A stretch of 15,253 bases of DNA from contig MHKK01000011.1 of NCBI GenBank assembly GCA_001818365.1, forward strand, positions 18,248 through 33,500, in the 5' to 3' direction. The notes below the pieces were generated by a model, which did not search any database, was not told the origin of the DNA, and saw only the letters and a program-made list of their open reading frames with translations. Every line of letters begins with the position of its first letter. Positions within the stretch are counted from its first letter, which is position 1. The translations under genes and the position numbers were made by a program. Source of the DNA: Candidatus Komeilibacteria bacterium RIFCSPHIGHO2_01_FULL_52_14. GTDB lineage: Bacteria; Patescibacteriota; Patescibacteriia; UBA1558; 2-01-FULL-52-15. Below are positions 12,843 to 15,253 of this stretch, piece by piece.

Positions 12843-13556
12843 TTACTTTCGTGCTCCTGCATGTGCCCTCGGTCGCCGGGCCGGCTCAGCAACTTTCTTA
12901 TTCGTATCCTTTTCCTGAACCTGCGGGAAATACAATCCTTTATAAATCCAAACCTTGATACCGATAACCCCGTACGTTGTTTGTGCGGCGCCGCGGGAAT
13001 AATCGATGTTTGCACGGAGCGTATGAAGCGGGATCTTGCCCTGGGTCAGTGTCTCGCGGCGGGCGATCTCGGCGCCGTTCAAACGCCCGGCCATGCCGAT
13101 TTTTACGCCTTCCGCCCCTGCTTTCAAAACTTTATCGATATTCATTTTCATGACGCGCCGGAACGGGATGCGCTTTTCGATATCGGCGATGCATGTCTGC
13201 AAAATAGCCCCTGCGGACAGGTTGGGATTCTCCACTTCCTGCACATTAAGCTTGAACCCCGTCTTTTTATCGAGGAAGTTTTTTACGATATCCTTGCGCA
13301 GATCTTCGATGCCGGTACCGCCGCGGCCGATGATAAGCCCCGGCTTTGCCGCAACGATCGTCACCGCAACCTCGCCGCGTGAACGCTCGATATCGATGCG
13401 GTCAATCCCCGCCTCGCGGAGTTTCTTCATGAGAAATCTACGGATCATGACGTCCTGGCGGAGCAGATGCGCATATTCGCGCTCACTGAACCAACGCGAC
13501 CGCCACTGCTCGCTCATGAGAAGTCGAAACCCTTTTGGATTTACTTTCTGGCCCAT
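12843..13556 (-). CDS. rpsC: Small ribosomal subunit protein uS3
   Basis: 30S head protein at the mRNA entry tunnel. It has 237 residues. Seen: MGQKVNPKGFRL (start), a KH domain whose GXXG loop reads IIGRGGTGIEDLRKDI (about 75-90), then AILQTCIADIEKRIPFRRVM (about 117-136), AEGVKIGMAGRLNGAEIARRE (its ends at about 148 and 168) and GVIGIKVWIYKGL (about 197-209). The C terminus is a basic tail, KKVAEPARRPRAHAGARK. The gene lies 2 bp after rplV; the junction reads TAAGTATG. T precedes the ATG and no SD is clear. Confidence 0.98.
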   Translation of the reverse strand: MGQKVNPKGFRLLMSEQWRSRWFSEREYAHLLRQDVMIRRFLMKKLREAGIDRIDIERSRGEVAVTIVAAKPGLIIGRGGTGIEDLRKDIVKNFLDKKTGFKLNVQEVENPNLSAGAILQTCIADIEKRIPFRRVMKMNIDKVLKAGAEGVKIGMAGRLNGAEIARRETLTQGKIPLHTLRANIDYSRGAAQTTYGVIGIKVWIYKGLYFPQVQEKDTNKKVAEPARRPRAHAGARK

Positions 13557-13558
13557 AC

Positions 13559-14086
13559 TTAGCTGTTCTTAGTAACGGTTTTTTTGCTTGCCGCGGTGCG
13601 ATCCGATTTCTTCGGTTTCGTCTTTGCAGCCTTCGGCTGCGTCTTTTTTTCATCGCGCTTCACCGGTTCCTGAATCACTTTCGCCGCTTTCTTTTCGTCC
13701 GCTTTCTGCGGTTTTTTTTCGTCTTTCTTCTCCCGCGCCTTCGCCGCACCTTCCTTAAGCGTCAGAACGACGCTCACATGGCTTGCCCGGTGTTTAAACG
13801 AATGCGCCGAACCGAATGCGGCAGGACGCCAGCGCTTCAAAGGAATACCCTCGTTCACAATAATGTTCTTGATGCGCAGATCCCGCTCCTCCAAGCTGTT
13901 GTTATGGCGGGCGTTCGCGACTGCCGATCGAATAAGTTTCATGATCGCGGGAGCCGATTTTTTTTGCAGAAATTGCAGCCGAGAGATCGCCTGCTCGACA
14001 TCCATTCCCTTGATGGCGTCCGTCACAAGACGCACTTTCTTGGGTGCCATTCGGAAATTATTCAATTGTGCGCGTACTTCGATCAT
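13559..14086 (-). CDS. rplV: Large ribosomal subunit protein uL22, with long Lys/Ala-rich C-terminal tail
   Basis: 50S protein whose beta-hairpin lines the exit tunnel. The core (residues 1-112) is normal: NNFRMAPKKVRLVTDAIKG (about 9-27), LQFLQKKSAPAIMKLIRSA, VANARHNN (about 56-63), IVNEGIPLKRWRPAAFGSAH (about 76-95, the tunnel hairpin) and ASHVSVVLTL. The remaining 60 or so residues are a low-complexity tail of Lys, Ala, Glu, Asp and Gln (KKDEKKPQKADEKKAAK and similar), giving 175 residues against the usual 110-120. Such tails occur in some lineages; here the adjacent uS19 also carries one. The gene begins 3 bp after rpsS. Confidence 0.95.
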   Translation of the reverse strand: MIEVRAQLNNFRMAPKKVRLVTDAIKGMDVEQAISRLQFLQKKSAPAIMKLIRSAVANARHNNSLEERDLRIKNIIVNEGIPLKRWRPAAFGSAHSFKHRASHVSVVLTLKEGAAKAREKKDEKKPQKADEKKAAKVIQEPVKRDEKKTQPKAAKTKPKKSDRTAASKKTVTKNS

Positions 14087-14089
14087 ATA

Positions 14090-14494
14090 TTATTTCTTCT
14101 TCGGTGCGGGAGACGCCGGTGCTGCCTTGCCTGCTGCTGCCGGTGTTGCAGCCCCCGGTGCCGCCTTGCCTGCTGCTGCCGGTGTTGCAGCCCCCGGTGC
14201 CGCTGCCGCGGTGGCTTCCTGTTCCTGTGCTTTAGCCATCTTACCGCCGTGTACGACGAATTTGCGGGTTGGCGAGAACTCGCCTAATTTATGGCCCACC
14301 ATATTCTCGACAACGTAGACCGAAACATGCTGCCGTCCGTTGTGTACGCCGAACGTATAGCCCACCATCTGCGGTACGATCGTGCAAGAGCGTGACCACG
14401 TTTTAATGACGGTCTTGCCGTCCGGCTTCACGCCTTTCAGCTTCTTCAGCACCCTCTCGTCAACGTATGGTCCTTTTTTTAGACTTCGAGACAT
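14090..14494 (-). CDS. rpsS: Small ribosomal subunit protein uS19, with repetitive Ala/Pro-rich C-terminal tail
   Basis: 30S head protein that forms a complex with uS13 near the tRNA sites. The core is standard: MSRSLKKGPYVDERVLKKL (start), SRSCTIVPQMVGYTFGVHNG (about 34-53), ENMVGHKLGEFSPTRKF (about 63-79). A normal uS19 stops at about 90-95 residues; this one continues to 134 with an Ala/Pro/Gly/Lys tail in which the 13-residue unit GAATPAAAGKAAP occurs twice, ending in PAPKKK. The DNA under it is a 39-bp tandem repeat. The tail would start from the part of uS19 that reaches toward the tRNAs. The gene begins 2 bp after rplB. Confidence 0.95.
   Translation of the reverse strand: MSRSLKKGPYVDERVLKKLKGVKPDGKTVIKTWSRSCTIVPQMVGYTFGVHNGRQHVSVYVVENMVGHKLGEFSPTRKFVVHGGKMAKAQEQEATAAAAPGAATPAAAGKAAPGAATPAAAGKAAPASPAPKKK
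14116..14204. repeat. 39-bp tandem repeat inside rpsS
   Basis: Two full copies of a 39-bp unit (14116-14154 and 14155-14193) differ at a single base (CTG against CCG, a synonymous Ala codon), followed by an 11-bp partial third copy (14194-14204). The unit is in frame and encodes 13 residues, GAATPAAAGKAAP, in the uS19 tail. Near-identity suggests a recent duplication by slippage or unequal exchange. Confidence 0.95.
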
Positions 14495-14496
14495 AG

Positions 14497-15253
14497 TTAT
14501 AATTTCTTTCCATTACGACGCGTTACGATATATCTGTCCGATCGCTTGTGTACCGACCGCGTCTTAACACCGTACGCATTCTTCCCGGTATAGGTCTTCG
14601 GGTGCTTCAAACCGATCGGATGCTTACCCTCTCCGCCGCCATGCGGGTGATCCACCGGATTCATTGCTTTACCCCGGACCGACGGTTTAATGCCGCGATG
14701 GCGCATGCGACCTGCCTTGCCCCAGCGGATATTCCGATACTCCGCGTTGGAAACCGTGCCGATGGTCGCCATGCACTCTTCCGAAACCATTCGAATCTCT
14801 CCCGAGGGAAGTTTCAAAAGGGCCATGCCGTCGGCAAGGGAACTGACGATAGCATAGGTACCTGCTCCGTGGCAAAGCTTTCCGCCGCCGCCGGGCGCAA
14901 GTTCTACGTCGTGCACCTCGATCCCGGTCGGAATTTCCTTGATGTGCAGACGATTCCCGACCGACAACTCACCCCGCTTGCTGTACGCGATCACGGAAGC
15001 TCCGGCCGCAAGCCCGTTCGGCGCAAGCATGTATCGTTTTTCGCCGTCGCGGTATACCAGGAGAGCGATATTCGCGTTCCGATTCGGATCATATTCAACC
15101 GTCGCCACCTTGGCCGGAATGTCGAGCTTGTCGCGGCGGAAATCAACGATGCGAACATATTGTTTTGCGCCACCGCCCTGATGACGAACGGTAATTTTAC
15201 CCTGTGCGTTCCTGCCGCTCCATTTCTTTTTGGGAATACGTAACGCTTTCGGC
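14497..15253 (-). CDS. rplB: Large ribosomal subunit protein uL2 (5' end outside window)
   Basis: 50S protein essential for subunit association and peptidyl transfer. The frame is open to the window edge and the first visible residues, PKALRIPKKKWSGRNAQGKI, belong to the N-terminal part of uL2, so the internal ATG at 15108 is not the start; roughly 20-30 residues are missing. Seen after it: VRHQGGGAKQYVRIVDFRR, PAKVATVEYDPNRNANIALL, the KLPSGEIRMV loop, and the signature MNPVDHPHGGGEGKHPIG that includes the conserved His of the peptidyl-transferase region. The C terminus is RSDRYIVTRRNGKKL. About 251 residues are visible. It precedes rpsS by 2 bp, the standard S10-operon order. Confidence 0.97.
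   Translation of the reverse strand, partial: PKALRIPKKKWSGRNAQGKITVRHQGGGAKQYVRIVDFRRDKLDIPAKVATVEYDPNRNANIALLVYRDGEKRYMLAPNGLAAGASVIAYSKRGELSVGNRLHIKEIPTGIEVHDVELAPGGGGKLCHGAGTYAIVSSLADGMALLKLPSGEIRMVSEECMATIGTVSNAEYRNIRWGKAGRMRHRGIKPSVRGKAMNPVDHPHGGGEGKHPIGLKHPKTYTGKNAYGVKTRSVHKRSDRYIVTRRNGKKL

Noticed and set aside
13535..14287. Plus-strand open frame with Cys-rich repeats opposite rplV and rpsS
   Set aside because: The Cys/Leu repeats are the reverse reading of the Ala/Pro/Gly repeat in the uS19 tail; there is no independent evidence of coding.
14997..15108. rplB start at the internal ATG (15108)
   Set aside because: The same frame continues to the window edge with conserved uL2 sequence, so the ATG is internal and the gene is cut by the window.

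Overview
The window reads as a chromosomal core region of a Candidate Phyla Radiation (Patescibacteria) bacterium, probably of the Parcubacteria type. The evidence is the S10-spc ribosomal operon with no rpmD (uL30) gene between rpsE and rplO (the two overlap by 4 bp), the very tight packing of genes, and compact single-domain proteins. TGA is used as a normal stop (recR, adk, rpsE, the DUF192 gene), so the code is standard and not the Gracilibacteria/SR1 code 25. The lineage call is inference from gene content and order, not from a phylogeny.

Plus strand, left part (1-3000): the 3' part of dnaB (replicative helicase), then ybaB/ebfC (nucleoid-associated), recR (recombinational repair) and ddl (D-Ala-D-Ala ligase). 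They are nearly contiguous and look like one transcription unit. It ends at a short A-stem-T hairpin that also serves the convergent rplU.

Minus strand, 15253 down to 6764: the distal S10 and the spc operon, in transcription order rplB (5' end outside the window), rpsS, rplV, rpsC, rplP, rpmC, rpsQ, rplN, rplX, rplE, rpsN, rpsH, rplF, rplR, rpsE, rplO, secY. Spacers are mostly 1-10 nt. A clear intrinsic terminator follows secY. A second minus-strand unit then begins, apparently from a -10 box that would give a leaderless adk mRNA: adk, map, yqgF/ruvX, a WecA/MraY-like sugar-1-phosphate transferase and a DUF192 lipoprotein, with overlapping or near-touching ends. The usual continuation infA-rpmJ-rpsM-rpsK-rpsD-rpoA-rplQ is not here. 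Last on this strand is rplU (bL21), with its own consensus promoter (TTGACA, 17 bp, TACACT). Directly upstream of that promoter sits a small array of palindromic units with an exact 30-bp period.

I see no mobile element, CRISPR array, tRNA, rRNA or defence system. The points most worth a second look are: (1) the 30-bp palindromic array fused to the -35 box of rplU; (2) a T immediately before the start codon in all 16 ribosomal protein genes whose start is visible, most of them without a clear Shine-Dalgarno sequence; (3) a uS19 with an Ala/Pro-rich C-terminal tail built from a 39-bp tandem duplication, next to a uL22 with a long Lys/Ala tail; (4) the leaderless-looking adk start just behind the spc terminator.
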